Source: Mytilus trossulus
Lineage: Eukaryota > Mollusca > Bivalvia > Mytilida > Mytilidae
Assembly (NCBI RefSeq): GCF_036588685.1
Contig: NC_086375.1
Coordinates: forward strand, 43,307,270-43,371,269
Direction: 5' to 3'
Length of the DNA stretch: 64,000 nt
Shown here: in pieces, positions 25,084 through 36,237 of the stretch
How the letters are laid out: each line of letters starts with the position of its first letter
How positions within the stretch are numbered: the stretch's first letter is position 1
Translations under genes and position numbers: made by a program
The notes under the pieces: model-generated
Told to the model about the DNA's origin: nothing
What the model saw: only the letters and a program-made list of their open reading frames with translations
Databases searched by the model: none

Positions 25084-25769
25084 TATAGGAAAAACTTGTA
25101 CAGTTACGATATAGGTAAAAAAATATTAACAGGTAAATGTGGCGCAATTTCATTTCATTTATTGGCGCAATTAATACCATCAAAATAAAAGAGAGTGGCG
25201 CAATTAATACCTTTTCGAAACTGCAATTGGCGCAAATTGATTCTGCCCGATTTAATATTCATACAACAGTTTTTAGACTATAACAAATGAAAAATAAACA
25301 AAAATGATGTTTCACGATCATTAATCCATCGCTACATTTTGTATTCTGACGTGTTTGTTTTTTTCTAATGGTGTTTTCTTTTACGTCCGCAATTTTGTTG
25401 AAAGTTTCGATGTTAAAAATAGAACACAAATCTTTTTAATAGATACATGTATAAATAGTTTATGGTTTAAAGAGTTATACATGGAATATTATCCTAATTA
25501 AAGAACATTCAGTGGATCCTTAAAAGAATTGTCTTACTAGTATTGATTCGTATGGTTGTCTCCTCAAAGGAAATTGTTCTATATAAAAATTATATATAAT
25601 ATATGGGTAAAAATTAACCGAATAAAAAAAAAATGTACCCTGAAAGTAGCATCTCAAATATAGAAAAGAACTGTTCTCAATTCTATTTCACCCATAAAAC
25701 TTGAAGGTCGAGAACGAGATTATATCGATCATCTCTATATCATACTACTACTATATACCTACTAAAAAA

Positions 25770-25965
25770 ATAGGAGGGGTCCTGATTTCGAAATCCCGGA
25801 CTTTAAAAAATGAAATCCAGAGGTCCCGAATTTAAACTAATTTAAAATAAATCCCGCCATCCCGAAATTCGAAAAAAAGAATTCCCAGATCCCGAAAAGA
25901 TTAATTCCGAAATCCCGTATTTAAAAATACCCGATCCCGGAGTTCCGATCCCGACCCCCCCCCCC
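25770..25965. repeat. Degenerate 'aatcccgaaat' array ending in a C run
   Basis: The words 'atcccgga', 'gtcccgaa', 'atcccgaa' and 'atcccgta' recur about a dozen times over 190 bp with irregular spacing and end in an uninterrupted run of about 14 C bases. Non-coding. Confidence 0.7.
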
Positions 25966-27044
25966 CTTTTTCCCTCATTTGTGTGGATGAACTAAATAAC
26001 AAAACAAACATTTACGAGTCATGTCTCAGCCTGTGTGCAATTGTATTTTTTTTTTAAAAATTTTTGTGTTTTCTTTCTTTTTTTGGGAGGGGGGATTATT
26101 TTGGTAGGCATATTAAACATTAATTTGTACATCTGTTTTTAAGTTATATCTCAATCTCCGTAAAAAAAAAAGTACACTCTTCATGTATGAACAAAACTTT
26201 TGACGGTCTCCACCTGTATATAAAGATTTACTTACTATAAAAATCCTTGACCGAGACAAAATGCGTAATTATCATTTTTTAAAAGAATTAATATATGGCG
26301 AAGATGTATGAGATTTTGAGACAAATATAATGAGGAAATAGTTCTCAATACAACAAAGGATATATCTCGTATTCCACAAAAGATTGTCGATATTCTTTAT
26401 GATATAGTATTGATTTTGATTTATTGCTGATGTTTAACGCCACGTTTCTCTATCTTTGACATTTTTCTTCTAGTTTAGTATATTTACCACATGTATCTGC
26501 TAGCATCCGTATAATTCGAAAATGCTCAAATTATAATATAAAAACGATTGCCCAAAAGTTTGCACTTGTAATCGGGAGGGGGGCAATGAAATGTTTTCAA
26601 AATATTTCAGCAATTCTGTATACAATGAACACACTATTTTTTACGTGGAGATGCATACTCAAGAGACAACCTACCGTGCGCTGTCTATACAATAAAAAAT
26701 TGTAATATTTTGACACAGAGAAAATAATTTCGCTCGAGCTCATTTCTTAAAAAGTCTTAAGAAACCTCAAATTAAAAAAAATAATGCATATGCTTTTTTT
26801 TTTATAACTGAATGGATAGTTTTCATTATGTGCATATACTTTTTTCTTAAGAAAATTCTTTAATTTGTTCATATTTAAAAGAAGTTTACTTTATTTTTTC
26901 ATTGCTTCCTTCCATTGCTTCCTTCCAGGAAGCAATTCCCCGACATATTTTCCGTATGCAAAGTGACCTCAGTGTGACCCATCTCGTAAAAATCCGGTGA
27001 TCGCAATACGCATGAATGTCCTTAAAATAAACTATTATCTGATT
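25966..27044. other. AT-rich intergenic DNA
   Basis: Homopolymer stretches and a short direct duplication of 'ttccattgcttcc' near 26910. No recognised gene. Confidence 0.5.
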
Positions 27045-27414
27045 ATAATTACATTAGATGTATGTTTCATTATAATATTTTATTCTGATTGGCTAACTGC
27101 ACATCACGTGTTATTCCGTAAGCAGTTGCAATGCTCAATACAACTTTTCATTCATGATAGCACGTGTTCCAACAATAAAGTGCACAGGTGAATTAAATAA
27201 TAAAATATATGAAATTCGCGTTTTCATGATCATAGCTAAAAAATGTAATTATAAGTATTGAATGCTTCTTTTTGTAACTTTATAGGGTTGTAAAAGCGTT
27301 GACCGTGCGTACATTTTTAGAATGAAGCGCTTCCGCGCTTCATACAAAATGTACTTCGGTCAACGCTTTTACACCCCAATAAAGTTACAAAAAGAAGCAT
27401 TCAATTCTTAAGTA
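27045..27414 (-). mobile_element. Fold-back (MITE-like) element, copy 2, inverted
   Basis: Reverse complement of 6112-6475 along its whole length. The hairpin part is 27256-27414, with the GCGCTTCCGCGC centre near 27330, and the non-hairpin part is 27045-27250. Divergence is low. Two full-length copies with shared ends define the element's limits. Confidence 0.85.
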
Positions 27415-27599
27415 CATGTTAAATACATGCTCAATATTCATGCTTTTTGTTGATTGTTGACAAACAGGTGACAATCGTTTATATTTAAACTACGAACTTT
27501 AATTACCTGCCATATTTTCACAACAACACTGACCGATTGAAAAAAAAAATGACGATTATACGAAATTTATGCGAAAAAAATGATAAAATCGTGCACAGA

Positions 27600-27790
27600 A
27601 TAAGAATAAGAATAAGAATTTTATTAGTTTGAAATCCAAACAATAGGATTGTTACTAAAATACACAACAAAAAAACAAACAAACAGGCATATTAAAATTA
27701 CAAAACGATAGTCAATAAACAGTTACACTACAAACATGTAGCATTGAAAGAAAAACAAAAACATAGATCAATAGTATTAATTATAATACT
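27600..27790 (-). mobile_element. Retrotransposon 3' tail, minus strand
   Basis: Read on the minus strand, 'gtttggatttcaaactaata' then 'aaaattcttattcttattc' gives a (TTATTC)n tail after an AATAAA-like word. Same tail architecture as at 16.9 and 25.1 kb. 5' extent uncertain. Confidence 0.5.
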
Positions 27791-29160
27791 ATTTTTGACA
27801 GCATGCCTCCTCTTTAAAGTTATGTTTTAAAATATTATGCTTATGTATCAAAAAATATGTTATAATATACATTACACAGTTCATATATTGACATTATAAT
27901 TGTTTCTCTCATTATACATTTCACTTATGTAGTTAACAATGATAAGAAGACTAGTAAGTTTATGACGTTTGTATGCATTAGTTCAAGAGTTGGAATAACA
28001 TTATTTTTCACTCGTTTATTATGACTTTAAGATCCCAAATTCTAACTCTCAACAAGATCTTGACTTCGAGAAGAGTATATTTATCTGAAGCTGAAATGGA
28101 GTGAAGGATTTTTTGTTTGTATTTGAAAGATAGTTGAATTTATTTTCTTTCATCAAGGTGGGAACTTGAAAAATCAAAGAAATTCTAATGTTTCCTTCCA
28201 TCCACTTGAATACTTAAAAATAAAAATCTCGTCACCTAAAAAAAAAAAAATTAAAAATGAATTAATTAAACATATTTAGGATTGGAAAATTTAGGATTCT
28301 TACAATTTTCTTAATTTGAAAATGAAATTTGATAAGTAAATTTATAGACATAAACAATCCCATGATGGCAAAGTGAATTAAGATAGTTTTCAAACCTACA
28401 TATATTAGAAAAATCCAAGCAGGTTACGAGTACGGGGTTGAAGCATACATTTTATACCTAAAAAAACGCGAACCTGATAGAGGGCATGACAACTGTGTAA
28501 TTAGTAAATTACATTGAAACTATGGATTGATACCAATACATTCATGTACTTATAAATGATTGTTTTCTCAATTTTTGGACTGTTATTTGTTTTAAAATAA
28601 TCGTAATATATATTCAAAAATGTCTATCAATAAAGAACATCGTCCTCCGCTGTAGTGTATAACCGCAGTACATGCATTGATAGATGGGGAAAAGGGGGTG
28701 GGGGAAGGGGTCATAACTAGGATTGTAATTTAATATCTAAGTGACTTGATATATCTATGTATTTATTGTTATCTTCATAAAGTCCGTGTAAAACATGAGT
28801 GATAAATGTTGTAGAACTAGCAATATAAGCTTTTATAATTTTCTTTTTTTGCTGAATATTTAGTACACAGTTAGTACAAGCACCGTGACACGACGTACCG
28901 ATCCCTCTCTCTCCCTATCCGGGCTCCGTAAATATATAGTGCTGTGCTAGCGTACTCACTTCTATGTTTTTATGGTCAAATATTTGGACTATTGAAAGTT
29001 AAGTTAAAGGAAAAAAAGTCAAATGTACTGGAAAATACGATTATTTCAGGAATTTAAATTTTCAGTTACTTATGATTGGGACAATATAACATACATATAT
29101 TCTAATGATCCAATGACAATTTTTCTTTAAGATAATGTAATGTTGTTGATTTTTACAAAT
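27791..29160. other. AT-rich intergenic DNA
   Basis: No recognised gene. A G/A-rich patch lies near 28685-28710 and a more GC-rich patch with 'ctccctatccgggctccgta' near 28910. Confidence 0.5.
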
Positions 29161-29164
29161 TGTC

Positions 29165-29335
29165 GACAGGTTAAATCACTACGATTTGACTTACGACTGC
29201 CTGTTAATACTCGTAAGTTTACGATCAAACTTGCGATAAAATTCTACTTACGATTGTTTATGAAACGGTCAAAAACTTACGATTTGACTTACGACCGACG
29301 TACGATCTAAGATTGTCGTACGATTCTTTGTGAAA
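29165..29335. repeat. Degenerate 'cttacgattt' array
   Basis: 'ttacgat' and 'ttacgac' words recur at least nine times in 170 bp on the + strand, with 'gtttatgaaacg' and 'tttgtgaaacg' partial repeats. Similar in style to the ACGTTTC array at 15.0-15.4 kb. Confidence 0.6.
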
Positions 29336-30102
29336 CGATGGCCTGGACCGCAGTGTTCTTGTAAATGTCGCTCCGCAACTAGACAAATCACAGGCATTTG
29401 TTTTCTATCCATGGGAAGATCTACTATCCCTATATACAGAGTAATTTTTGAGTTAAAAATTCGGCCATATTTGTCTATTTGTTATGATGAACCTTTTAAA
29501 TTATCGTTTGCAAATTAAAAGTCTTATATTTTTTTACAAATATACGGGGAGTGCGCATATTTCGGGACGAACTGTGCGAGACACTGATATGTCAGACCCT
29601 AGTGGCTGTTTAAGTCCGAGTTATCCATCAGCGAGTAGAAGTAGTAATAGTATATTTCGGGTCGAGTCCGGAGTAGTTGACCTGAACTAGAGAAACCCTA
29701 CAAAACAAGAAAGACAACTGCGGTTAAAAAACAACCAAGCAGATTGTTCGACAGTATGTGTATGGTAAATTTTATTATTCTATTGTTAAAAAGTTTGCCG
29801 ATACAAAAATATATGAATTCAAATGATAATGCTTTAAATATATATAAAATCATAGTGTCCTCTTTGAGTAATAATGGGTGAAAAGCAGTATTTACGTTGT
29901 AAAAATTTGGGAGGATTCGGCTCGACCCTACATGTAGGTGCGGACCGTAGATCTGTTTTAGGTCCTTCTGTTATTTTTTTACTATTTGCGGACCATACTA
30001 TATGGTCCGCAAATACGTACCTATGAGCAACGGTTCGGCAGCTAGCCCGAACCGAGTCTGAGATAACTCTGAAATCAAACCACAGGCACTTGTTTCTAAA
30101 GG
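29336..30102. other. Intergenic DNA with a weak serine-rich open frame
   Basis: At 29540-29693 the + strand is open with SGRTVRDTDMSDPSGCLSPS and a Ser-rich end. GC is higher than the surroundings, but no start, splice site or family is recognisable. A short hairpin (atttgcggaccatac/tatggtccgcaaata) lies at 29985-30015. Confidence 0.35.
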
Positions 30103-30492
30103 AATCAGGTCCGTTCGCGCCAAAAATTATACACTTTGGCACCCTACACGTTGGCACCTCGCACATTTGCACCCAAGGTCTGTTCGCACTCTACACGTTC
30201 GCGCCCAATTTTAATACAAATTCCAGTTGAATGATTGGAAAATGATGATTGTTGTTTTAAATTACTTTGGTGTAAATACTGAATGTATTTAGCTTGGTAT
30301 GAGCATGGAAGTATTATATTGACAGGAACTCCAACGAAAAATTAGCACATTCGGATCCCACTGATTTCTTTAAGAAAATATGAGCTTCCGACTCAGTTTG
30401 TCAAGTACGTGATAACTCCTTTGTAGGGTATCTGTGATGCCGCTGTCGCCTGTAAAGTTTGCAGAAACTGATCTTATCACGTGATCTGTCAT

Positions 30493-31899
30493 CAGGGTTG
30501 GCAAAGTATTACCCGCCCGAAATTCCCGGGTGGGAAAACCCGGGTTTTCCCGGGCTGGGCAATACTCCCAGAAATTGGCAATAGTGGGCAATACTGGGCA
30601 ATATGATTTTCTATGCTTATTTTAACACTAAATAGTAAAGACTTGGTACAGTTTCATAGTATAACAGCTAATTCTAACATGACGTCCTTCAAAAGCTTTG
30701 AGTACACACCCGTGGTAAAATTTGAATATATTACATAGGCTGTTCTCATCGTACTCCCACGTCAAATGCTTTTTTATGAATGAGTTTCGCGATGCATAAA
30801 AGGGTGACGTTAGAATATGAGCATTTTACGGGAAAATACACGCTTGAAAAACCGAAAATCATCACAACATGGAAACGTAAAACGATGCTAAAATGTGTTA
30901 TAAGCCATATTTGTTTAAACATTTAAGACATATTAGTAAATTATCATTTAAATTAATTCAAAACTATCTATATACGTTATTTTGAATATTTTAAGCATGT
31001 TACTAATTCAGTTTTCTCCGTTCTTTTACGCCAATTTGATTTATGGGAATGGCAAATATTTGCCTCCATCTAGAGCGCTTCGATCCAAAAGAATTGCCGT
31101 ATTTTACCTATTAGAATCGAAATAATTCATGGTATCGCTCAGGGTAAAATATTTGTCATAAAGGGCCAACCCGTGGTAAAATCACGATATATTCAAGCCC
31201 CCATGAATTATTTCTTAATTATATACTTCTTATACAGATAACCATTGACAGTCATTTCTAGAAGATTGAAATATCAATTTCATTCTTTTCTCTATTAATT
31301 CTATATATGTAGGCAGAACAGAGGATTTGTACATTTAAAGATACCTTTTTAATTACCAAGCATTGTTTTAATAATCCAAACTTTGAACATGCATTTTATT
31401 GCAGTGTTTAAGTGACTTGTTAATTTTATTTGTAATACATTCATATTGCTAAATAAACACCCTAAGGGAAAAATGCCAATAAAACTTATACAATTATAAG
31501 GGCTGATTATTGTAACATAAACAAATGTGTTCTAATCTGCATAATTACTAATTAATTAGTGACATTATTTATATGTAATTTTACTTACAAGTAATTATTA
31601 ATTCTTAAACCATGTTAAATTAGGATTTTTATTTATTTGAAGAAAAAAAATGTTTTTGCTCTATATTTACAGTTTGCCAATCTAGACCAATGCTAGACAA
31701 ACAAAATAGGGTTTAAATATCTTATTATATGTATAACATTTGTGTTTATCACTGAATCCTCTTTAAAATTCAGACAAGTATTTTATATTACCCAGTATTG
31801 CCCAGTATTACCCACTAAAACCCAGTAAAACCCGGGTTTTCCCAGTATTTCCCACTGGGCTGGGCAATACTCATAAAACCTGGGTTTTTGCCAACCCTG
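30493..31899. mobile_element. hAT-like non-autonomous transposon with 8-bp target duplication
   Basis: Ends read CAGGGTTGGCAAA and, inverted, CAGGGTTGGCAAA, flanked by identical 'tctgtcat' at 30485-30492 and 31900-31907. TIR start CAGGG and an 8-bp duplication are diagnostic of hAT. Subterminal regions (30510-30600 and 31785-31875) carry repeated 'cccagtattgcc'/'gggcaatactgg' words in opposite orientation. The AT-rich interior of about 1.2 kb has no transposase frame. Confidence 0.85.
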
Positions 31900-31907
31900 T
31901 CTGTCAT

Positions 31908-33009
31908 CAAAGGGCTTGTCTACCTACCATAGTAAATAAACACAGAAACTCCTGTGGCTTTTTGCGAATCGCTACATGGACAATGACACTTGTTTCTGTT
32001 CAAAAAATAAAAACTACAGCTGAAACAATCTAAAAAATCGGTCCATATTTCACAGAATGACAAAAGAAAATTAACTATATTTAGAAAGAAGTAAAGATTA
32101 TTTTTGGTTTTGTTAGGTATAGTTTTATCAATATAACTGCAAAATCGGAAAATATCGTGTTATAAAAATTAAATGAGTCTGTAGAAGAGTGTTAGCAGAA
32201 AATAATCTGATGCGCGTGAAGTGTGCCAGATGGCGCCCAATAACTTAAATTTCAAGTCAAAGATCGTAAACTCGTATCGAGAGTAACGCAAAGATATATG
32301 GTTTTCTCTATCGTAAAATGATATTACTTACTTATTAAATATATTTTAAAGACTAAAAGATGTAAATAATTACACACATGTGATGTCCTCTATATAGCAA
32401 TATCAGGTTACGAGTCAATCAGATTAATTTTTACACCTTTTATGATAATTCGTTGTAAACAAATCTTAACATTTAACCTAGTCCAAGAATATTCTGATGT
32501 TTCGTTGACAGATTTATTTTTACGGATGGTTTTAAATATTTCTGAATGCATTTAAAGAATGATCACTTTAATCATTGTTAATTGAGTCTGAGCAGTTATT
32601 TTTTTTTATCATGGAAATCACATTTGAATTTATTGGTGTGTTTTTAAAAAAGCTAAACAGTTCCGAAATATCAATAATTATCATTGATAATTTTTCCGTT
32701 TATTTTACATGAAAACATTATGATTTTCAAGCTTAAAATATACAGTTACACGTGCTCTTATGAATAAAAAATCCTACTATTTTAAGATTGATTGTTACAT
32801 TTGTACCTATACTTGAATGTGTATTGCTTCCTCAGGTTTTTTTCTATGTGTTGAAAACAGTTGCGAGAATTTTGTTTCATTTCTTTTTTATTTGTTTTTA
32901 AGCAGCAAAACCCGTAAATATTGACATATTTGCCATTCACACTGTCAGTAAATGTCAATTCCTTGACAATTAAGTACACATCCATTTATTTCGGTATGTT
33001 CCGTAATTG
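31908..33009. other. Interior of the 5.1 kb element, no gene seen
   Basis: AT-rich sequence between the hAT-like element and the start of recognisable Penelope-like homology. No frame worth naming. Confidence 0.5.
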
Positions 33010-33403
33010 CGATTTTTCACGAGGTTCAAAAATTTGAAAGGATCCCATGCATCCATAAGACATGTCGAGTTAAAGAAAAAGGAAATCACCAATTCACCAA
33101 CATTCCAACTGACTCCATTTTCAGAAAACGAAATCTGTAACAAACATAAACTTTTAGCCACCACTTTACAAGCAGAGCCAAATACAATGAAAGTCCCAAC
33201 TATGTATTGGCTTCGGAAGCTACACAAAACCCCTTACAAATATAGATTTATTTCGTCTTCAAGCCATTGTTCAACTACTAAATTGTCTATTATTCTTACC
33301 ATCACACTTGGTACAATTAAAAACTTTATAATAAATTGTTCAAATAAGGCCTTCGAAAATAGTGGAATAAATTACTTTTGGAGTGTCAAGAACTCGTTGG
33401 AAG

Positions 33404-33554
33404 CAGTGGCGGATCCAGAGGGGGGGTTCCAGGGGTGCGCACCCCCCCCCTTTTTTTTTGCCGATCAATGCATTTGTATCGGGACATATGTTTTGCACCC
33501 CCCCTTTGCCCTGGGTTAGCACCTTCCTTTCGAAAATTCCTGCATCCGCCCCTG
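33404..33554. mobile_element. 151-bp TIR element inserted in the reverse transcriptase frame
   Basis: Starts 'cagtggcggatccagagg' and ends 'gcatccgcccctg', with 'ggaag' on both sides (33399-33403, 33555-33559). The host frame reads Ser-Leu-Glu-Val-Leu across the site if the insert and one 'ggaag' are ignored, confirming both the boundaries and the 5-bp duplication. Related termini are at 22468-23980, 40725-40850, 43690-43760 and 45508-45645. Contains C and T homopolymers; no coding capacity. Confidence 0.85.
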
Positions 33555-34276
33555 GGAAGTACTTGATAAATTGCATGCTTATATTGGTGATTTTGAATCT
33601 GTTCAAAGTTTTGATTTTTCTACCCTGTATACCACATTGCCTCACATTCTCATTAAGAAAAAATTCACACACCTAATTAAATGGGCATTCAAAAAATCAG
33701 AATGTGAATATATATGTTCAAACTCTTTTAGGTCATTTTTTAGTAGCAATAAACAAAAAAACTATGTTAATTGGACATGCTTTGATACTATATATGCCCT
33801 TGAATTTTTACTAGATAACATTTTTGTTCGCTTTGGGGATTCCGTATATCGTCAGATTATCGGAATTCCAATGGGGACTAACTGTGCACCACTTATTGCG
33901 GACCTCTTTTTGTATTGTTACGAGTTACAATTTATGACAAAAATAAGCAAAGACCCATCAAAACAACATCTGATAAACAAATTTAATAATACTTTTAGAT
34001 ATTTGGATGATATTTTGGCTCAATAATGACGACTTCAGTATGTATATTAATGAAATTTATCCTGGTGAACTTACTTTAAATAAAGCTAATACTAACAATG
34101 ACCACTGCCCTTTCCTCAATCTTGATATCTATATCACTAACGGAAAGCTGAATACTAAAATTTATGATAAAAGGGATGATTTTTCATTTCCTATCGTTAA
34201 TTATCCGTTTTTAGATGGTGACGTTCCCTTGTCACCAACTCACGGTGTTTATATATCTCAACTTGTACGATTCGCT

Positions 34277-34398
34277 CGTGTATGTAACAATGTTTTAGAT
34301 TTTAACGAGAGAGCTTTATAAAGAATATTTCCATAAAAAATTGGATGTGAAATACCTGAACGCGTGTATGTAACAATGTTTTAGATTTTAACGAGAGA
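34277..34398. other. Templated insertion: 36-bp direct plus 50-bp inverted duplication
   Basis: 34277-34312 is repeated at 34363-34398. Between the copies, 34313-34362 is the exact reverse complement of 34531-34580, about 170 bp downstream. The total insert of 86 bp (36 + 50) accounts for the reading-frame change here. It looks like a single template-switching event, not a transposon. Confidence 0.9.
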
Positions 34399-36116
34399 AA
34401 TTTATGTATTACTGAAAAATTATTACACCAGGGTTTTCGATATCACAAACTAGTCAAAACATTTACTAAATTTTATCATCGGTATAAAGACATCATTCGT
34501 AAATATAGCTCAACATGGAGACTTTTTATACGTTCAGGTATTTCACATCCAATTTTTTATGGAAATATTCTTTATAAAGCACAAAGGTGTCAGTATTCAC
34601 CTCATAAACTTACAAAACCTTTGAATAGACTTATTAAGAAGGGATATAATTACGATACTGTTGTCAAGTCATTAAAGATTGCATATTTTGGCGTTAATAT
34701 TGAGTCACTGATAAGGTCTTTGCGTCGGAACTAAACACATTTATTCTAAAAACAGTTGTTGGCATGACATGTGTTATGTTCTTCTCATATATGTTATGAT
34801 GGTATGATACTAAACCCCTTACGGGAAGGATTGTGCCTGATGTTCATATGATGAAATCATAATCTTTCAGTCAGTTTAATTGAAGTCTGGAGCTGGCATG
34901 TCAGTTAACTGCTAGTAGTCTGTTGTTATTTATGTATTATTGTCATTTTGTTTATTTTCTTTGGTTACATCTTCTGACATCAGACTCGGACTTCTCTTGA
35001 ACTGAATTTTAATGTGCGTATTGTTATGCTTTTACTTTTCTACACTGGTTAGAGGTATAAGGGGAGGGTTGAGATCTCACAAACATGTTTAACCCCGCCG
35101 CATTTTTGCGCCTGTCCCAAGTCAGGAGCCTCTGGCCTTTGTTAGTCTTGTATTATTTAAATTTTAGTTTCTTGTGTACAATTTGGAAATTAGTATGGAG
35201 TTCATTATCACTGAAGGACGCCTCCGGGTGCGGGAATTTCTCGCTACATTGAAGACCTGTTGGTGACCTTCTGCTGTTGTGTTTTTTTATTTTGGTCGGG
35301 TTGTTGTCTCTTTGACACATTCCCCATTTCCATTCTCAATTTTATTAATTAACAGATACTTAAAGATTTTGCGGCATCGCACTTTAAACGTTTGAAGTCT
35401 GCTTGTTGGAGTTCCTGTCAATATAATACTTCCATGGTATGAGCAAATGATGAGTAAACATTGAAGATTTTAATCGAAAAACACAAAAGATATTTTTTTT
35501 ATAAAAGCTTGGTCCCTTTATTTTGATCTGAAACAATGAAACAAGAAAATATAGTAACATGAGTAACTTGAATGCACTATTATAACCAAGGATTTGTATA
35601 GTTACAAATCCTTGTTATAACCAAAAAATGATAAAATTTATTCAACACCCTAAAAGAAACGTTGTCAGAATCTCACTTTATTTTGAAACAAGTCAATGAA
35701 ACAGAATTATAGCAATACACCTAATCAAAACATGATTACATGTAAGACTTGTTCAACACAAAATAAAACGTTGACAGAATCCCACTTTATTAAGAAAAGA
35801 TTTTTATTTATTTTAACAATACACTATCGAAAACATGATTAAGATTTATTCAACACACAAAAACTTGAAATGCTGTCTCACTTCATTTTGAGACAATGAC
35901 AACAAATATACTTATAAGAATACACTTGCCAAAACTTGATTACAAAGTTATTAAACTCAAAACCAATTAAATTGGGCGCAAACATGTAAGGTGCGAAAGT
36001 GAAAGGGGGCGAACAGGAATTGGTGCGAACATGAATGGGCGCCAACGGACCCAGATTCTTTTCTTAAAAGAAAGTGGCTAATAATTTTTTGTTTAGGTCA
36101 CCAGTCTCGATCCGCT

Positions 36117-36237
36117 TTGGACACAGGCACTTGTTTCTATCCTTCTATCCATGCTAAGGTTGACTATATATATACTCTTTATATGATAATGGATAGTCAA
36201 CCATCGCATGGATAGACACAAGTGCCTGTGCGTCCAA
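36117..36237. repeat. Fold-back repeat ('ttggacacaggcacttg')
   Basis: The arms 'acaggcacttgtttctatcc' and 'ggatagacacaagtgcctgt' are inverted copies around an AT-rich loop. The arm word also occurs at 30080, 29390 (diverged) and, inverted, 14812, so it marks an interspersed family. Confidence 0.7.

Larger units (their letters stand above)
24318..25248 (-). mobile_element. TIR transposon with TTGCGCC subterminal repeats and 8-bp target duplication
   Basis: Flanked by identical 'gatttaat' copies at 24310-24317 and 25249-25256. Ends read GGGCGATATCTTTTTGCGCC and, inverted, GGGCAGAATCAATTTGCGCC. Inside each end the word TTGCGCCA recurs (seven times on the left, four on the right, inverted), an arrangement typical of transposase-binding subterminal repeats. 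A short minus-strand coding relic is inside. An 8-bp duplication suits hAT, and an 8-11 bp range also suits Mutator-like elements. It is now interrupted by a retrotransposon tail at 24945-25083. Confidence 0.75.
33010..34734 (+). pseudogene. Decayed reverse transcriptase of the Penelope-like element
   Basis: Recognisable blocks in order: a KLHKTPYKYRFI motif near 33215, FDFSTLYTTLP near 33610, a GIPMGTNCAP motif near 33865, the catalytic RYLDDIL near 34000, and a C-terminal KFYHRYKDIIRKY segment near 34470, with a stop at 34732. KLHKTP and GIPMGTNCAPL are characteristic of Penelope-like and related reverse transcriptases. Four lesions are visible: no start codon, a 151-bp insertion at 33404, a frameshift after YLDD at about 34020, and an 86-bp rearrangement at 34313-34398 that shifts frame and adds a stop. 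No GIY-YIG endonuclease motif was recognised downstream. Inactive. Confidence 0.8.
33010..35345 (+). mobile_element. Penelope-like retroelement, 5' truncated
   Basis: A reverse transcriptase frame (33010-34734) is followed by a non-coding 3' part ending 'tttgacacattccccatttc'. The 3' part is a sequence I recognise as common in mussel DNA. Fragments of it recur at 5815, 47490 (inverted) and 58180. The 5' end starts inside the protein. It lies within the 5.1 kb TIR element. Confidence 0.7.
30306..35434. mobile_element. 5.1 kb TIR element with 30-bp perfect TIRs and 11-bp target duplication
   Basis: Positions 30306-30335 and 35405-35434 are perfect inverted copies, starting TGGAAGTATTATATTGACAG. 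Immediately outside, 'tggtatgagca' occurs at both 30295-30305 and 35435-35445. An 11-bp target duplication is within the range of Mutator-like elements, though this class call is inference. Most of the interior consists of later insertions (hAT-like element, Penelope-like element); no transposase is seen, so it is non-autonomous. Confidence 0.8.
30103..36060. mobile_element. Outer element with GCGCC-rich subterminal repeats, split by later insertions
   Basis: The left end 'gaatcaggtccgttcgcgcc' and right end 'ggcgccaacggacccagatt' are inverted versions of one terminus. Next to each lie several short units of the type 'cacgttngcaccc', in opposite orientation at the two ends (30120-30210 and 35965-36045). 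Without the nested 5.1 kb insertion the element would be about 0.8 kb. Target duplications are not clear. A similar right end stands alone near 39900-39955. The arrangement parallels that of 24318-25248. Confidence 0.6.

Noticed and set aside
30306-35434. Whole 5 kb block as an LTR retrotransposon
   Set aside because: The terminal repeats are inverted, not direct. The reverse transcriptase inside is Penelope-like and has its own 3' end.
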